From NCBI GenBank assembly GCA_903943975.1, contig CAJAQB010000014.1, forward strand, positions 85,869-149,868: a stretch of 64,000 nucleotides of DNA, read 5' to 3'. Numbering within the stretch: the stretch's first letter is position 1; each line of letters starts with the position of its first letter. The stretch is from Synechococcus lacustris. GTDB lineage: Bacteria; Cyanobacteriota; Cyanobacteriia; PCC-6307; Cyanobiaceae. The notes beneath the pieces were generated by a model. It saw only the letters and a program-made list of their open reading frames with translations, ran no database searches and was not told where the DNA came from. The position numbers were made by a program, and so were the translations under genes. Below, one piece after another: positions 1 through 8,817 of the stretch.

Positions 1-114
1 GGTGCCATAGACCTGGCCCAGCGGGGCTGGGGCAGCGATCGGATCCTGCAGCATTACTTTCCCGGCTCTAGCCTCAGGCCACTGAAAACACTTCAGCCCC
101 AGGGATCCCCTTAA
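1..114 (+). CDS. C-terminal end of a SpoIID/LytB-type protein (partial)
   Basis: Frame 1 is open from the window edge to a TAA at 112-114. It encodes about 37 residues, including AIDLAQRGW and ILQHYFPGS. This pattern (small residues, an aromatic or Gly, then IL-HYYPG-S/T) matches the end of the SpoIID/LytB domain found in cyanobacterial amidase-enhancer-like proteins. The rest of the gene lies outside the window. The family call rests on one short motif and is tentative; that this is a real gene end is likely, because the frame stays open up to the spacer before the next gene. Confidence 0.5.
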   Translation, partial: GAIDLAQRGWGSDRILQHYFPGSSLRPLKTLQPQGSP

Positions 115-139
115 AGTCTCGCTCACTGCTTCAGGTGCC

Positions 140-1486
140 ATGGCTGCGGGCGATTCAGCTCACCGTGAATCGCTTGCTGCCGACCTCCATGGCTGGGCAG
201 AGGGACGCCGCCGTAAGGCCTTCTTGTTTTTGGTGGCCTGCCTCGGGGCCGGAGCGGCGCCCCACTGGCTTGGTCCGCTGCGGGGGCTGATGCCCGCCCT
301 CGGTTGTGCCTTAGTGCTCGGGGGTTACAGCCTGCACACCCTGTTGGCGGCCCGGGATTTGGGGGTTGATGCGCTTGGGGAGCTGCCCCCTGGGGAGTTG
401 CCCAGGGTGGATGTGTTGGTGGCGGCCCGGGATGAGGAGACGGTGATTGCCCGGCTGGTGGAGTCTGTGGCGGCCCTCGACTATCCCCAGGATCGCGTCA
501 GCCTCTGGGTGATGGATGACGGCAGCCTGGACCACACCCCCCAAATCCTTGAGAACTTGGCCGCCAGCCATCGCTTTCTGCAGGTGCGGCGGCGGCCCCG
601 GGATTCCGGCGGCGGTAAATCTGCGGCCCTGAATGCCCTGCTGCCCCAACTGCAGGGGGATTGGTTATTGGTGCTGGATGCCGATGCCAGCCTGGCCTCG
701 GATTTGCTGCAACGGCTGCAACCGCAGCTGCGTTCCCCCCATTGGGGTGCCCTGCAGCTGCGGAAGGCGGTGGTCCATGCCGGCGCCAACCTGCTCACCC
801 GGGCCCAGGCCCTGGAGATGGCTTTTGATGCGCAGATGCAGGAGGGGCGGATTGTTCGGGGCGGGATCGGCGAATTGCGCGGCAACGGTCAGTTCCTGCG
901 GCGCCAGGTGCTGCAAGCCTGTGGCGGCTTCAACGAAGACACCGTTACCGATGACCTGGACCTGAGCTTTCGTTTGTTGTTGGGGGGATATCCGATTGGT
1001 CTTGTTTGGAATCCGCCGGTGCAGGAGGAGCCCGTTACCCAGTGGTCGGCCCTACTGCGCCAGCGGCAGCGCTGGGCCGAGGGGGGCTTACAGCGCTTCT
1101 TTGACTACTGGCCCGCCCTGCTTTCTGATCGGCTCAGCCGCCGGCAGCAGCTAGATCTGCTCGTTTTCTTCTTGCTCCAATACGTGTTGCCAGTGGCCAC
1201 CGTGGGTGATTTGTTGGCGTCCCTGGGTTGGCGCCAGTGGCCCTTACTTTGGCCCCTTTCGATCTCCACCCTCACCCTCAGTGCCCTGGCCCTAGGCCTG
1301 GCGGGCCGGCGGCGCAGTGATGGTCCCCCCTTGCCCGAGAGTTCAGGGCTGCACCTGTTGCTGGCAAACACTTATCTGTTGCATTGGTTCTTGGTGATCC
1401 CTTGGGTGAGCTTCAAAATGGCCACTCGACCGAAGCGCTTGGTGTGGGCCAAAACTAGCCATGCGGGGCTGCCGGTAACCAGTTGA
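140..1486 (+). CDS. Membrane family-2 glycosyltransferase, probable monoglucosyldiacylglycerol synthase
   Basis: The protein has 448 residues. One or two hydrophobic segments (about 26-70) precede a GT-A domain with VDVLVAARDEE near 90, DDGS at 126-129, the metal-binding DAD at 180-182, TDDLD at 270-274 and a processive-type QRQRW at 308-312. Three or so membrane helices follow. The order of motifs, including GELRGNGQ near 244-251, resembles the cyanobacterial beta-monoglucosyldiacylglycerol synthase (Sll1377/MgdA type), which transfers glucose from UDP-glucose to diacylglycerol as the first step towards thylakoid galactolipid. The GT2 assignment is firm; the lipid substrate is inferred by family resemblance. 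The next gene overlaps the stop by 4 bases. Confidence 0.75.
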   Translation: MAAGDSAHRESLAADLHGWAEGRRRKAFLFLVACLGAGAAPHWLGPLRGLMPALGCALVLGGYSLHTLLAARDLGVDALGELPPGELPRVDVLVAARDEETVIARLVESVAALDYPQDRVSLWVMDDGSLDHTPQILENLAASHRFLQVRRRPRDSGGGKSAALNALLPQLQGDWLLVLDADASLASDLLQRLQPQLRSPHWGALQLRKAVVHAGANLLTRAQALEMAFDAQMQEGRIVRGGIGELRGNGQFLRRQVLQACGGFNEDTVTDDLDLSFRLLLGGYPIGLVWNPPVQEEPVTQWSALLRQRQRWAEGGLQRFFDYWPALLSDRLSRRQQLDLLVFFLLQYVLPVATVGDLLASLGWRQWPLLWPLSISTLTLSALALGLAGRRRSDGPPLPESSGLHLLLANTYLLHWFLVIPWVSFKMATRPKRLVWAKTSHAGLPVTS

Positions 1487-2133
1487 AAAAGCCCTTGCCA
1501 TGGGGGGCTTTGGCCTGGCTAAGTGCTGGGCAATACTTCATTGTGCAGCTGCTGGTGGCCAGGCTTTGGCCCGTTCCCTACAGCTTCACCCGCAACTTCA
1601 TTAGCGACCTAGGCAATACCAGCTGCGGTTGGTCTACAAAACATGCCCAGCTTTGGATTTGTTCCCCGGCCCACCACTGGATGAATGCCAGTTTTGTGCT
1701 TTTGGGTATAACCACAGCCGCTGGGGCTTTGTTGTTACGTAAGCAATTACTTCCCAATAGGCTTGGCCTGCTAAGTACGGCTGCTTTTGTGGCCTCAGCC
1801 CTGGGCATTGCCATGGTGGGCTTGAATCCAGAGAATCTTGCTGGCAGCCGCCATATAGCCGGTGCTTACCTTGATTGTTATGGCTCAGTCATGGCCATTG
1901 GGTTGTTTGGCTTCTCCCTGAGGCAGCAAAGACGTTTCCTTGGGCTGGCAAATTTTAGTTTAATTTCTGCCGGTTTTATTCTGTTGATCAGTGTGGTTTT
2001 TGTGGTTAATTACTATTTCCATGTTGGCTCTTTGTTGGAGCTGGGTCTTGGGGAAGGGGGTTCTGAAAAGTTAAATAATTATCCCATTTATCTTTGGCAA
2101 ATTAGTGTTGGCCTTTTCTTGCTAAGGCGCTAA
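1483..2133 (+). CDS. DUF998-family membrane protein
   Basis: The protein has 216 residues. It appears to start at TTG inside the stop of the glycosyltransferase gene (4-base TTGA overlap), which suggests translational coupling. It has about six hydrophobic helices. The N-terminal part (helix, then FTRNFISDLGNTSCG, then a second helix after HHWMNASF) matches the DUF998 pattern, where an S-D-LG motif follows the first helix. The function of DUF998 proteins is unknown. The gene is slightly AT-richer than its upstream partner. An internal ATG is possible, but TTG keeps the first helix whole. Confidence 0.7.
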   Translation: MKKPLPWGALAWLSAGQYFIVQLLVARLWPVPYSFTRNFISDLGNTSCGWSTKHAQLWICSPAHHWMNASFVLLGITTAAGALLLRKQLLPNRLGLLSTAAFVASALGIAMVGLNPENLAGSRHIAGAYLDCYGSVMAIGLFGFSLRQQRRFLGLANFSLISAGFILLISVVFVVNYYFHVGSLLELGLGEGGSEKLNNYPIYLWQISVGLFLLRR

Positions 2134-2245
2134 GGAGGCCGGTTTAATGCGCTGCTTGTGATGCCCTGGTTTAGGTATTTCGCTTGAAATCCTTTGCTTG
2201 AAAAGAATTGCTTGATCGAAACTCGAAATAAATAATAGATATGTA

Positions 2246-2254
2246 GTATAAATT
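2246..2254 (+). promoter_or_regulatory. Possible -10 element upstream of the 2279 gene
   Basis: An AT-rich spacer follows the DUF998 gene, and GTATAAATT lies about 25-30 bases before the next ATG. No convincing -35 is seen at the right distance. This is a weak call based on sequence composition only. Confidence 0.2.
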
Positions 2255-2278
2255 ACATGGCATTCAGGTGAGGGGCTA

Positions 2279-2815
2279 ATGGCCGTGCAGCGTTTCCTGT
2301 GGTCTGGGGCTGGCCTAATTGTGGCGGGGCTGGCAGGGGTGATTGGCTTTGCTGAATTCAAAACCTGGCAACTGCAGCACGCCCCCCAGCAGGCCGTTTT
2401 CCTGGCGGGTGTGATTCCATCCCAGCGGCCAGAGGGGTTTTATACGGGATCGGTGCCAGGGTTGCAAGGTTCCCCTTGGCAGGGGAAACGGTTCGATGCG
2501 CCCCACTCGGCCGGGGTGAATATTTTTCAGTCCAAAGGTATAGCCACGGCCCAGTACCCCTTCCGCACCTCGGTGGCCCCGGGGGAGTTGGACCCCCAGC
2601 GGCAGGTGTTCCGAATTGATTACAACAACCCGCAAAACCCCTGGTGGGTGCGTTTGTTTTTAGATGAGGTGGTGGAGGTAAAGCCGAATCTGTGGCTGGG
2701 TAAGTTGAGCCTGCAGATTATTCCTGGCCATCCCTTTGGTTTGCTCTTCTTTGAACTAAAAAAAGATTCATTTCGGTATGTGAAGTTGCCGATCTATCAA
2801 CCCCCTGGTCCGTAG
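2279..2815 (+). CDS. Conserved hypothetical protein with N-terminal membrane anchor
   Basis: The ATG start has a GGTGAGGGG ribosome-binding stretch just upstream. The 178-residue product opens with a hydrophobic helix (about 5-27, signal anchor or uncleaved signal), followed by a soluble domain with FYTGSVPGLQG, WQGKRFD, RIDYNNPQNPWWVR and VKPNLWLGKL. Those blocks look like a conserved lipocalin-sized fold (substrate-free beta barrel), but I cannot name the family and assign no function. The gene stands alone between an AT-rich spacer and a membrane gene on the same strand. Confidence 0.65.
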   Translation: MAVQRFLWSGAGLIVAGLAGVIGFAEFKTWQLQHAPQQAVFLAGVIPSQRPEGFYTGSVPGLQGSPWQGKRFDAPHSAGVNIFQSKGIATAQYPFRTSVAPGELDPQRQVFRIDYNNPQNPWWVRLFLDEVVEVKPNLWLGKLSLQIIPGHPFGLLFFELKKDSFRYVKLPIYQPPGP

Positions 2816-2873
2816 CTTTCCAAGTAAGTGATTGCTAGAGTTAGTCTGTTGACTACCTCTAGCTGCTTTACCC

Positions 2874-3836
2874 TTGGACAAGCTTTTTTCCTGGCGAACT
2901 GCGCTAACCGTATATGTAGGTTTGATTGTACTTGATGTTTGGATGCTCTGGGTTACTCCCACCCTGAGCCCTTGGCATTGGGTGGGATTCGCCGGTTTTG
3001 TGATCATGCCCTTGGCGCTTGTGGCCATGCGGCGCACCGGCGACCATCAAAACACGGCAATTACCCAGGTTCATTTGGCTTTCATGGGTTTTGCTGGTTA
3101 TGCCAACACAATCTTTATACCATCCATTAAAGAATTTTACTACACCAATACCTGGGGCGTGGGTAATTACTACGTGCCATCGCGCACGGTGTATCCCTTC
3201 GGTATTCCTCTGAATAGTGAAGTGATAGTTACTTCCCATGCGGCAAGCGCGATTTTGCTTGCCTCATTGATAACTTTTCAATGGATCGTGATGCTGCGTA
3301 AGCGGCGCTCGCCAGAAACAATTAAATTGCATAAATCTATTGGCATATTTACGGCCGCTGTGGTGTTGCCGATTATGGCCATCACCGGAATCCTCAGTTC
3401 GATTTATGTTTTGCGTACTCCTTTTAATCAGGTAATCTATGGGGCATTGCCTATAATCATTGTTATTTGCCTGATTTCTTCGATCCGTAGTGCTATTGCT
3501 GGCAAATTTGTTGAGCATGTTGATTCTGCCTACGCGGCCTTTATTGTGCTTTGCTCGGCGGCTCTTTATCGTTTTGCTTGTTTATTTATTTGGCTGGCGC
3601 GAGGGGTTTATACCACTCCCACCCAGGCGCCTGTGGATGGGGCAGCGATCATTACCTATTTGATATTAATTGTTTTCCTTGTGGTTCCCTTTGCGGTAAT
3701 CGGCCGGCTTAAGCAGAATCTTTTCCCGATCCTGGCCCTGGCTTCAGTGCTAGTTTGTTCCATGATCTTTGTGCCTTGGCAGTTCTTTGGGGCTCCAACA
3801 ACCGCCCCTTTCTGGCTTCATATGTCACTCTTTTAG
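2874..3836 (+). CDS. Polytopic membrane protein of unknown function
   Basis: The protein has 320 residues and about eight hydrophobic helices. It appears to start at TTG (MDKLFSWRTALTVYV). The region SPETIKLHKSIGIFTAAVVLP, with a His after a basic loop, resembles DUF2306-type cytochrome-like membrane proteins, but the match is loose. Base composition is AT-richer than the chromosome-core genes nearby, which hints at a later arrival. It ends 81 bases before the convergent dnaX stop. No function is assigned. Confidence 0.6.
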   Translation: MDKLFSWRTALTVYVGLIVLDVWMLWVTPTLSPWHWVGFAGFVIMPLALVAMRRTGDHQNTAITQVHLAFMGFAGYANTIFIPSIKEFYYTNTWGVGNYYVPSRTVYPFGIPLNSEVIVTSHAASAILLASLITFQWIVMLRKRRSPETIKLHKSIGIFTAAVVLPIMAITGILSSIYVLRTPFNQVIYGALPIIIVICLISSIRSAIAGKFVEHVDSAYAAFIVLCSAALYRFACLFIWLARGVYTTPTQAPVDGAAIITYLILIVFLVVPFAVIGRLKQNLFPILALASVLVCSMIFVPWQFFGAPTTAPFWLHMSLF

Positions 3837-3917
3837 GTGGGTCTTTTAGGTGGGCTTTTGCTTTTAGGGGTCGTCTTTATTGGGCTGAATTAATCTTTAT
3901 TAATTCATATCAGTCTG

Positions 3918-5987
3918 TTAGTCATCTTCTGTGCTGATCACTTCCCCGTTGAAAAACTCTGCCAGCCTTTGGGCTTGTACCTGCAAGCCATTGCTTGATT
4001 GACGGGGAATTAATTGGCCAATGCTGGCTGGAGTGGTGTTGGCGGGGTTGGAGGTTTCAGCGCTGGCGGCTGGGGGGGCAGTAAGCATCGTCCCTGGTTG
4101 CGGTGCAGCCGGTGCTGGAGCTGGAGTTGGGCTGGCTGCCATTGGGGTTGCCAAGGTTCCCGCAGAAAATGTTGGCGCAGCAGTTGCTTGAGAAATAATT
4201 TGTTGAGCAGCAGTTGTGGGGGGAATGGTTGTGGCGGGATTTGGCGATGCCGCTGCTGCCGGTTGCTTGGCTTCCGGTTGCTTGGCTTCCGCTTGCTGGC
4301 TAGTTGTGTTGCCGGTTTCCAACACCACCTGACGGTGTTGCCCTAAGGCCCGTTCGGCGGCCTGTTCCAACAGGGGCAGTCGGCTTTGCACCATCGCCAC
4401 CCAGTTGGGGGCCACCCGCACCACGGCCCGTTGGGCATCTAGGCGCACCAGTTCCGCCTGCTGGGAGAGCAACATGCGGGTGGAAGGTAGTTCGAGGCTG
4501 GCCAGGATCTGTTGCCAAAGTTCGGCGAGATTGGTGCCGGTGCCGGTGCCGGTGCCGGTGCCGGTGGTGTCGGTGGTGGCGGTGGCGGCTGCGGCGGCAG
4601 CTGGGCTGTTTGTGGGAGCTGTGCTGTTTGTGGGAGCTGGGCTGGAGGTTGGTGTTGGGGTGGTGCTGGAAGTGCGACCGATTGTTGAAATCAAACTGTT
4701 GGTTTGAGGTGGATCTGATCGGCTTCCAGGTACGGGATTTACTGCTTCATTTGCAATTACCCCTGGGTTTGCAGCTGCCCTTGCATTCGCAACTATTCCT
4801 GGATTCGCAACTACCCCTGGATTTGGCTCTGCCCGAGGCGCCGGGGCGGTTGTGCCGACTGTTGTTGCTGCTGGATTGGCGTTCTGTACGGCCTGTACAG
4901 GTTCCGCCAATAGCCCCAGCAGTAATACCTCCAGCCAGAGCCGCGGCTGGGCGCTTTGGCGCAGCTGGCCTTCGCTGCCCCGCAACTGCTGCTGCCAGCG
5001 CAGTAATTTCTCCCGCCCCAGCCCCTGGGCCAGGGGGGGCAGGGCGTCGCGGCTGGCGGGGGAAAAGCCAGTTAGCTCCAATTGGTTGGGCGCCACCAGG
5101 GCCAGGCAGAGATCGCGCAGCAACCCCGCCAACCCCTGCAGCACCGAGGAAGGTTCCCGCCCCCGGTCGAGCAGCTCCCGACAACCCTGGAGCAGGGCCA
5201 AGGGGTCCGCGGCCACCAGAGATTGGGCCAGATGTATTAATTCCTGTTCCGGCACCGCCCCCAGCAGTTCCCACACCGCCTCCGGCTCCACCGGCGGTGG
5301 CAGCAGGCTGAGCTGATCCAGCAGGCTTTCGGCATCCCGCAGGCCCCCCTGGGCCAGCTGGGCCACCAGGTGCAAGGCAGCGGCACTGATCTCGATGTTT
5401 TCTTCGCCGGCAATCCAGCTGAGGTGACCCTCCAGGGCCCCCAGGGGAATCCGCCGGAAATCAAAGCGCTGGCAACGGCTCAGGATCGTTGGCAGCACCC
5501 GCTGGGGATCGGTGGTGGCCAGCACAAACACCACATGGGGGGGTGGTTCCTCCAGGGTCTTGAGCAGGGCGTTGAAGGCGGCGGTGGAGAGCATGTGGCA
5601 TTCGTCCACCACATACACCTTCCAGCGGGCCTGCACCGGGGCAAAGCGGGAGCGTTCGATCAGGTCGCGGATGTTGTCTACGCCGGTGTTGGAGGCGGCG
5701 TCGATTTCGATCACATCCAGGGCAGCCCCGGCACTGATCGAGCGGCACAGCTCACATTTGCCGCAGGGTTCCGGGGTGGGCCCCTCGCTACTCAAACAAT
5801 TGAGTGAACGGGCGAGGATCCGGGCACTGGAGGTTTTGCCGGTGCCGCGGGGGCCGCTGAACAGATAGGCCGGGGCGATTCGATCCCTGAGCAGGGCATT
5901 GCTGAGCGTGGCGGCGATGGCCTCCTGGCCCACAAGTTGGTCAAACCGTTGGGGTCTGTACTTGTGGTGTAGGGGTTCATAGGCCAT
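3918..5987 (-). CDS. dnaX: DNA polymerase III subunit gamma/tau
   Basis: This is the AAA+ clamp-loader motor of the replicative polymerase. The 689-residue protein has Walker A GPRGTGKT at 45-52, zinc-binding cysteines at about 64, 75, 78 and 81, a DECH Walker B at 128-131 and the SRC sensor near residue 168. Residues 1-370 form a normal gamma domain. The following 200 residues are low-complexity (Ala/Asn/Pro/Thr with repeated NPGVVANPGIVAN-like units and a TGTGTG run), then a short tau-like domain, then another Ala/Pro/Thr tail. No intein is seen in the ATPase domain, and I see no obvious slippery heptamer for a gamma frameshift. The gene is first or last in a minus-strand run with the LRAT and clp genes. 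Confidence 0.96.
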   Translation of the reverse strand: MAYEPLHHKYRPQRFDQLVGQEAIAATLSNALLRDRIAPAYLFSGPRGTGKTSSARILARSLNCLSSEGPTPEPCGKCELCRSISAGAALDVIEIDAASNTGVDNIRDLIERSRFAPVQARWKVYVVDECHMLSTAAFNALLKTLEEPPPHVVFVLATTDPQRVLPTILSRCQRFDFRRIPLGALEGHLSWIAGEENIEISAAALHLVAQLAQGGLRDAESLLDQLSLLPPPVEPEAVWELLGAVPEQELIHLAQSLVAADPLALLQGCRELLDRGREPSSVLQGLAGLLRDLCLALVAPNQLELTGFSPASRDALPPLAQGLGREKLLRWQQQLRGSEGQLRQSAQPRLWLEVLLLGLLAEPVQAVQNANPAATTVGTTAPAPRAEPNPGVVANPGIVANARAAANPGVIANEAVNPVPGSRSDPPQTNSLISTIGRTSSTTPTPTSSPAPTNSTAPTNSPAAAAAATATTDTTGTGTGTGTGTNLAELWQQILASLELPSTRMLLSQQAELVRLDAQRAVVRVAPNWVAMVQSRLPLLEQAAERALGQHRQVVLETGNTTSQQAEAKQPEAKQPAAAASPNPATTIPPTTAAQQIISQATAAPTFSAGTLATPMAASPTPAPAPAAPQPGTMLTAPPAASAETSNPANTTPASIGQLIPRQSSNGLQVQAQRLAEFFNGEVISTEDD
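4533..4562 (+). repeat. Hexanucleotide tandem repeat inside dnaX
   Basis: Five perfect GGTGCC units encode the GTGTGTG stretch of the DnaX linker. The unit length is a multiple of 3, so copy-number change would not break the frame. Confidence 0.85.
4881..4903. repeat. GTAC-N5-GTAC palindrome, copy 1 (inside dnaX)
   Basis: The left arm GTTCTGTAC and right arm GTACAGGTT flank a GGCCT centre. The copy lies in the low-complexity linker of dnaX, where it encodes VQAVQ. It has two mismatches to the perfect copy at 25263-25285. Confidence 0.8.
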
Positions 5988-5996
5988 GGGCCGAGG

Positions 5997-6692
5997 CTAC
6001 TCAGACCTGGGTGCTTCCCCCAGCAGTCGCTGCAGGCGGTCCTCCAGTTCCTGCACCGCCGCCAGTTGATCCGCCAGGGTTTGGGCGGCCAGCCGGTGGG
6101 GTTGCCTTTCCTCCAGGGCCCTTTGGGCCAAGCTGTCTTTACCTTCCCGCACGGCATCGGCGGCCGCCTTCCACCAGCTTTCCGTTTGCTGAAGTTCCCG
6201 CTCCAAGCGCGCCTGGAGCCGTTGGCGGAGGCCCTCCAGTTCCGCCAGGCTGCGTTTGGCCAGCCCCAGCCCCTTGGTCATGGTGAGACCTTGCTGCAAC
6301 AGCACCCGCAATACGGCTAGGGCCGCCGCCGGCAACAGTTGCCCCAGGGCCAGGGCGCCGAGGGCACCACTGCCTAGGGCCTGTTCCACCTGGCCACTGC
6401 GGTGCTTGCCGGTTTTGCACCACACGGCGAAGTGTTCGCAGTTGTTAAACAGCAGGTTGTAGCGCTGCTCGCCGATGCGACCCATGGCCCGCCGCAGGGT
6501 TTGGCCGGGGGCATCGGCCTGGGGATAGCCCACCACCAGGGGTTGTTCGCCGCGGCAAAACTCCAGCAGCGGGCTGCGCAGGATCTCTTGGCCCTCCAGG
6601 TAATGGGCCACGGTGCCATCGCCCAGGTCGATGCCGTGGTGCATGAACAGGCCGTGGCGCCGGGGTACCTGTAGGTGATCGGCCGTGGCCAT
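5997..6692 (-). CDS. LRAT/NlpC-like domain protein with coiled-coil tail
   Basis: The protein has 231 residues. The N-terminal half carries the lecithin-retinol-acyltransferase fold signature: His near 18-19 (HHGIDLGDGTVAHY), a second His at 30, and the catalytic NCEHF block with Cys85. This is a circularly permuted NlpC/P60 papain-like fold; members are acyltransferases or thiol hydrolases. After a short hydrophobic Ala/Leu segment (about 105-130), residues 140-231 are charged and Gln/Glu/Arg-rich, consistent with a coiled coil. The gene lies between clpX and dnaX, 4 bases from the clpX stop, so it is probably cotranscribed. The substrate is unknown. Confidence 0.75.
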   Translation of the reverse strand: MATADHLQVPRRHGLFMHHGIDLGDGTVAHYLEGQEILRSPLLEFCRGEQPLVVGYPQADAPGQTLRRAMGRIGEQRYNLLFNNCEHFAVWCKTGKHRSGQVEQALGSGALGALALGQLLPAAALAVLRVLLQQGLTMTKGLGLAKRSLAELEGLRQRLQARLERELQQTESWWKAAADAVREGKDSLAQRALEERQPHRLAAQTLADQLAAVQELEDRLQRLLGEAPRSE

Positions 6693-6696
6693 GGCC

Positions 6697-8046
6697 TCAG
6701 GCGGTTTCCTTTTGCTCGAGGCTGGTGGGGTGGGCCAACACCTTGGGGCCGTGCCGTTCCTCCACCATTTCCTGGGTCACCACAAACTTGTGCACGTCAT
6801 CGCGGTTGGGCAGGTCGTACATCAGGTCGAGCATCAGTTCCTCAACAATGCCGCGCAGGGCCCGGGCGCCGGTTTTGCGGCGGTGGGCCTCCCGGGCGAT
6901 GGCCCGCACGGCCTCCGGTTGGAATTCCAGTCGCACGCTGTCCATCGACAGCAGGGTTTGGAATTGCTTGATCAGGGCATCGCGGGGTTCGGTGAGGATT
7001 GCCTCCAGGGCGTCCTCATCGAGGGGTTCGAGCACGGCGCTCACCGGCATGCGGCCGATGAACTCAGGGATTAGGCCGTAGCGCACCAGGTCGTCGGCCT
7101 CCAGGTGGCGGAGCACATGGCTGCTTTCCGGTTCCTTGTGGCGGCTGCGGCCGCGGCTGTCGGCCTGCACGAAGCCGATCGAATTGCGGCCTAGGCGTTT
7201 CTGGATGATGTCTTCCAGACCCACGAAGGCGCCACCGCAGATAAACAGGATCTGGCTGGTGTCGATCTGGATGCAGTCTTGGTAGGGGTGCTTGCGGCCC
7301 CCCTGGGGGGGCACGTTGGCCACGGTGCCCTCCAGCAGCTTCAGCAGCGCCTGCTGCACCCCCTCCCCCGACACATCACGGGTGATCGAAGGGTTTTCGC
7401 TCTTGCGGGCGATTTTGTCGATTTCGTCGATGTAGATGATGCCGCGCTGGGCTTGCTCCACATCCATGTCGGCCTTCTGCAGCAGCCGCAGCAGGATGTT
7501 TTCCACGTCTTCCCCCACATAACCGGCTTCGGTGAGGGTGGTGGCATCGGCCACGGCGAAGGGCACCGCCAGCATTTCGGCCAGGGTTTGGGCCAAGAGG
7601 GTCTTGCCGCAGCCGGTGGGGCCGATCAGCAGGATGTTGGACTTGTGCAAACGGGTGGCGTTTTCGTCGTGTTCCCCCTTGCCGTCGCCCTGCCAGGCCA
7701 GGCGTTTGTAGTGGTTGTAAACCGCCACCGACAGCACCTTTTTCGCCTCGTTTTGGCCCACCACCTGGCTGTCTAGGAAGTTTTTGATCTCCTGGGGTTT
7801 AGGGATGGTGGCCAGGGTGGGGGCTGGCTTAGGTGCTTTTTTGCTGGGGGTCGCCTTGCGGCTGGTTTCGCTGGTTGCTCGGCCGCTGCCGCCATGGCCC
7901 TCTACGAGTTCCTCGTCGAGGATCTCGTTGCAGAGATCAATGCACTCATCGCAGATGTAGACCCCTGGTCCTGCGATCAGCTTGCGCACCTGTTCCTGGG
8001 ACTTGCCGCAGAACGAGCACTTCAGGTGGGCATCGAATTTGGCCAT
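6697..8046 (-). CDS. clpX: ATP-dependent Clp protease ATP-binding subunit ClpX
   Basis: This is the AAA+ unfoldase that feeds tagged proteins to ClpP. The 449-residue protein has an N-terminal zinc-binding domain with Cys10, Cys13, Cys32 and Cys35, a Ser/Lys/Pro-rich linker, Walker A GPTGCGKT, Walker [10 protein letters not shown] and the [10 protein letters not shown] pore-region block. The length is normal for the family. It lies directly downstream of clpP and tig on the same strand, the usual bacterial tig-clpP-clpX order. Confidence 0.97.
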   Translation of the reverse strand: MAKFDAHLKCSFCGKSQEQVRKLIAGPGVYICDECIDLCNEILDEELVEGHGGSGRATSETSRKATPSKKAPKPAPTLATIPKPQEIKNFLDSQVVGQNEAKKVLSVAVYNHYKRLAWQGDGKGEHDENATRLHKSNILLIGPTGCGKTLLAQTLAEMLAVPFAVADATTLTEAGYVGEDVENILLRLLQKADMDVEQAQRGIIYIDEIDKIARKSENPSITRDVSGEGVQQALLKLLEGTVANVPPQGGRKHPYQDCIQIDTSQILFICGGAFVGLEDIIQKRLGRNSIGFVQADSRGRSRHKEPESSHVLRHLEADDLVRYGLIPEFIGRMPVSAVLEPLDEDALEAILTEPRDALIKQFQTLLSMDSVRLEFQPEAVRAIAREAHRRKTGARALRGIVEELMLDLMYDLPNRDDVHKFVVTQEMVEERHGPKVLAHPTSLEQKETA

Positions 8047-8129
8047 CGCCTGCTGCGGGGTGCCTCAACTTCAAGGATCGGCCGTAAAAGCCTTTCCGTC
8101 ACCCCCCACTAGGGGGGGTTATTGGATTG

Positions 8130-8753
8130 TCAGTCGCGTACGACACGATCAATCAAACCGTAGGTCACTGCTTCGTCTGGCGAAAGAAAGTAGTCCCTGT
8201 CTGTGTCTTCAGCCACTTTCTCCAGGGATTGACCCGTGTGCTCGGCCATCAAACCGTTGAGGGTGTCTTTCAAGTAAAGAATTTCTTTGGCCTGGATTTC
8301 AATGTCTACGGCCTGGCCCTGGGCTCCGCCCATGGGCTGGTGGATCATGATCCGGGCATTGGGCAGGGCTAGGCGCTTGCCTTTGGCGCCCCCACACAGC
8401 AAAAAGGCGCCCATGCTGGCGGCGAGGCCGTAGCAGATGGTCACCACATTTGGGCTCACCTGCTGCATGGTGTCGTAGATGGCCAGGCCGGCGGTAACCG
8501 AGCCCCCCGGCGAATTCACGTAGATCTGAATGTCCTTTTCGGGGTCTTCAGCCTCGAGAAACAGCAGCTGGGCCACGATCGCGTCGGCGACGGCATCGTC
8601 GATGCCGGTGCCCAGAAAGATGATCCGTTCCCGCAGCAGGCGGGAATAGATGTCAAAGGCGCGATCCCCCCGGCCCGATTGCTCCACCACCGTGGGCACC
8701 ATTGAGTTCTGCCAGTGGCTGTGGACCGGGTGGGGACGGAGGGCGTCAATCAC
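8130..8753 (-). CDS. clpP: ATP-dependent Clp protease proteolytic subunit ClpP
   Basis: This is a serine protease of the Clp complex. The catalytic Ser lies in GLAASMGAF, the His in [10 protein letters not shown] and the Asp in the C-terminal third. The frame is open from 8846, overlapping the tig end. I prefer the GTG at 8753 ([14 protein letters not shown]), since cyanobacterial ClpP2 proteins carry a similar MIDA-type leader before [16 protein letters not shown]. The ATG at 8702 (MVPTVVEQ) is the alternative. The body is closest to the cyanobacterial ClpP2 type. It lies in tandem between tig and clpX. Confidence 0.94.
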   Translation of the reverse strand: MIDALRPHPVHSHWQNSMVPTVVEQSGRGDRAFDIYSRLLRERIIFLGTGIDDAVADAIVAQLLFLEAEDPEKDIQIYVNSPGGSVTAGLAIYDTMQQVSPNVVTICYGLAASMGAFLLCGGAKGKRLALPNARIMIHQPMGGAQGQAVDIEIQAKEILYLKDTLNGLMAEHTGQSLEKVAEDTDRDYFLSPDEAVTYGLIDRVVRD

Positions 8754-8817
8754 GGGCAGGGGGACAGGCGTGCGGTAAGTGGAACTCAATCTATGGGCTG
8801 CTGTCAGTGGGCTGCTG

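Noticed and set aside
4881..4903. LexA (SOS) box in dnaX
   Set aside because: The spacer between GTAC halves is five bases, whereas the described cyanobacterial LexA site has four, and the copy is internal to the gene.
3918..5987. Intein or programmed frameshift in dnaX
   Set aside because: The ATPase domain is continuous, no splicing motifs are seen, and no A-rich slippery heptamer is apparent near the end of the gamma domain.
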